A stretch of 25,905 bases of DNA from Candidatus Omnitrophota bacterium (lineage in GTDB: Bacteria > Omnitrophota > Koll11 > Gygaellales > Profunditerraquicolaceae): positions 1 to 25,905 of the forward strand of contig JAQULD010000006.1 of the NCBI GenBank assembly GCA_028719045.1. The letters are read 5' to 3'. The position numbers and the translations under genes were made by a program. This document shows, in pieces, positions 25,256 through 25,905 of this stretch. The stretch's first letter is position 1. Each line of letters begins with the position of its first letter. The notes below the pieces were generated by a model that made no database searches, had not been told where the DNA came from, and saw nothing but the letters and a program-made list of their open reading frames with translations.

Positions 25256-25789
25256 ATGATTAAACTGCTTTCCTCAAGAGAAAAAAACTTATTTTACCTT
25301 ACAGCCGGAGTGATAATCCTGGTCCTGTTGTTAAACCTGCTGATCCTGCCCATAGCCAGGAAGAATTCCGCATTGAACAAAGAGATAAGCCTGGCCAGGA
25401 CAAAATTAAAAACCTATTCCCGGCTCCTTTCCCAAAAACAGAATATAGAAAATAAATTCAGACTGCTTTCGCCCGGAGCTAATACTGCCGAGCTCCAAAA
25501 AGAAGACAACGCGGTCAACACGCTTTCAGAATTGGAAAACCTGGCAAAAAATGCCGGCATCCGTATAATTGATTTACGGCCTGAGGCTGCCGGAGCCGAA
25601 AGCGCGTACAAAGAAATGCTTATTGAGTTAAAAACCGAAGGCAGCCTCGAAGATTATCTAAAATTCATTTACACCGTGGAAAATTCGCTTTCACTATTTA
25701 AGATCAAACGCCTCCAGCTTAATTCCCTGGCTAATTCCCCGATGCTTGAGGGAGATTTCTCCATCTCCAAATTGCTTATTTCCGATTAA
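25256..25789 (+). CDS. gspM: Type II secretion GspM/PilO-like protein
   Basis: A 177-residue bitopic membrane protein: short cytoplasmic start, one span at about 13-33 (FYLTAGVIILVLLLNLLIL), a coiled coil (35-75) and a small alpha/beta periplasmic domain (IRIIDLRPEAAG, then YKEMLIELKTEGSLEDYLKF). That layout and the place directly after the GspL-like gene identify it as GspM/PilO, which pairs with GspL in the inner-membrane platform. Sequence conservation in this family is low, so GspM and PilO cannot be separated here. It is the last gene of the operon in the window; no terminator hairpin is visible after it. Confidence 0.8.
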   Translation: MIKLLSSREKNLFYLTAGVIILVLLLNLLILPIARKNSALNKEISLARTKLKTYSRLLSQKQNIENKFRLLSPGANTAELQKEDNAVNTLSELENLAKNAGIRIIDLRPEAAGAESAYKEMLIELKTEGSLEDYLKFIYTVENSLSLFKIKRLQLNSLANSPMLEGDFSISKLLISD

Positions 25790-25816
25790 AAAAGCCTTTC
25801 GCTGTTAACTATTAGC

Positions 25817-25845
25817 TTGACAAAGAGAAAACTTTTTTATATACT
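25817..25845 (+). promoter_or_regulatory. Strong sigma-70-type promoter for a gene beyond the right edge
   Basis: TTGACA at 25817-25822, 17-base spacer, TATACT at 25840-25845. It lies 27 bases after the gspM stop. Purine-rich ribosome-site candidates follow: AGGAGG at 25864-25869 and AAAGGA at 25896-25901, the latter just before the window ends, so a start codon probably lies within the next few bases. Confidence 0.75.
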
Positions 25846-25860
25846 CTCTAATTAGAGAGT
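25843..25860. promoter_or_regulatory. Perfect 18-bp palindrome overlapping the -10 box (candidate operator)
   Basis: ACTCTCTAATTAGAGAGT is a perfect 9+9 palindrome. Its first three bases are the last three of the TATACT box and it covers the expected transcription start, a classic place for a repressor-binding site. It could also form a 5' hairpin in the mRNA. The regulator is not known. Confidence 0.6.
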
Positions 25861-25905
25861 AAGAGGAGGTTGAGCATCCATAACATTTACTTAATAAAGG
25901 ACTTA

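Overview
The window looks like a chromosomal stretch from an uncultivated Gram-negative (diderm) bacterium. Gene style and content (valS-nadC-uvrB-coaX, a pared-down type II secretion operon, multi-pass GAF histidine kinases, zinc-ribbon methyltransferase) suggest candidate phylum Omnitrophota or a neighbour such as Elusimicrobiota. That assignment is an impression from gene content, not a placement. All real genes are on the + strand and are packed with very small gaps or overlaps. I found no tRNA, rRNA, CRISPR array or insertion sequence, and no gene-free stretch over 300 bases.

Region 1 (2-5863) is housekeeping: the 3'-truncated-at-the-left-edge valS, then nadC (quinolinate phosphoribosyltransferase), uvrB (excision repair) and coaX (type III pantothenate kinase). 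A nested inverted-repeat (REP-like) element sits across the uvrB tail and the coaX leader.

Region 2 (5908-17361) is the unusual part. A near-consensus promoter (TTGACA-17-TATATT) precedes ten tightly spaced genes: a small excisionase-type HTH protein; a degenerate acyl-ACP-reductase-like protein; a PlsC-type acyltransferase with an altered substrate motif; an SRPBCC/acyl-ACP-reductase fusion; a B12-binding-type radical SAM protein interrupted by an in-frame TGA; a multi-TM GAF histidine kinase; a single-domain response regulator; a PhcB-like (3-hydroxypalmitate methyl ester synthase family) methyltransferase; a second, paralogous histidine kinase with an altered H-box; and a zinc-ribbon methyltransferase. 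Read together, the genes for fatty-acyl reduction, acyl transfer, hydrophobic-ligand binding and fatty-acid methyl-ester formation, next to two membrane sensor kinases and a receiver protein, suggest a lipid-derived product or signal that is made and sensed by one operon. This is an inference and is the main candidate for an undescribed system.

Region 3 (17358-18495) is a secreted, probably alpha/alpha-toroid (six-hairpin glycosidase-like) protein with its own promoter.

Region 4 (18515-25789) is a type II secretion / type IV pilus-like operon with its own promoter: gspE, gspF, gspH, gspI, gspJ, gspK, a gspL/pilM-pilN-like gene and a gspM/pilO-like gene. gspG, gspC and gspD are not in it. The window ends in a strong promoter (TTGACA-17-TATACT) whose -10 box runs into a perfect 18-bp palindrome, apparently a regulated start for the next gene beyond the edge.
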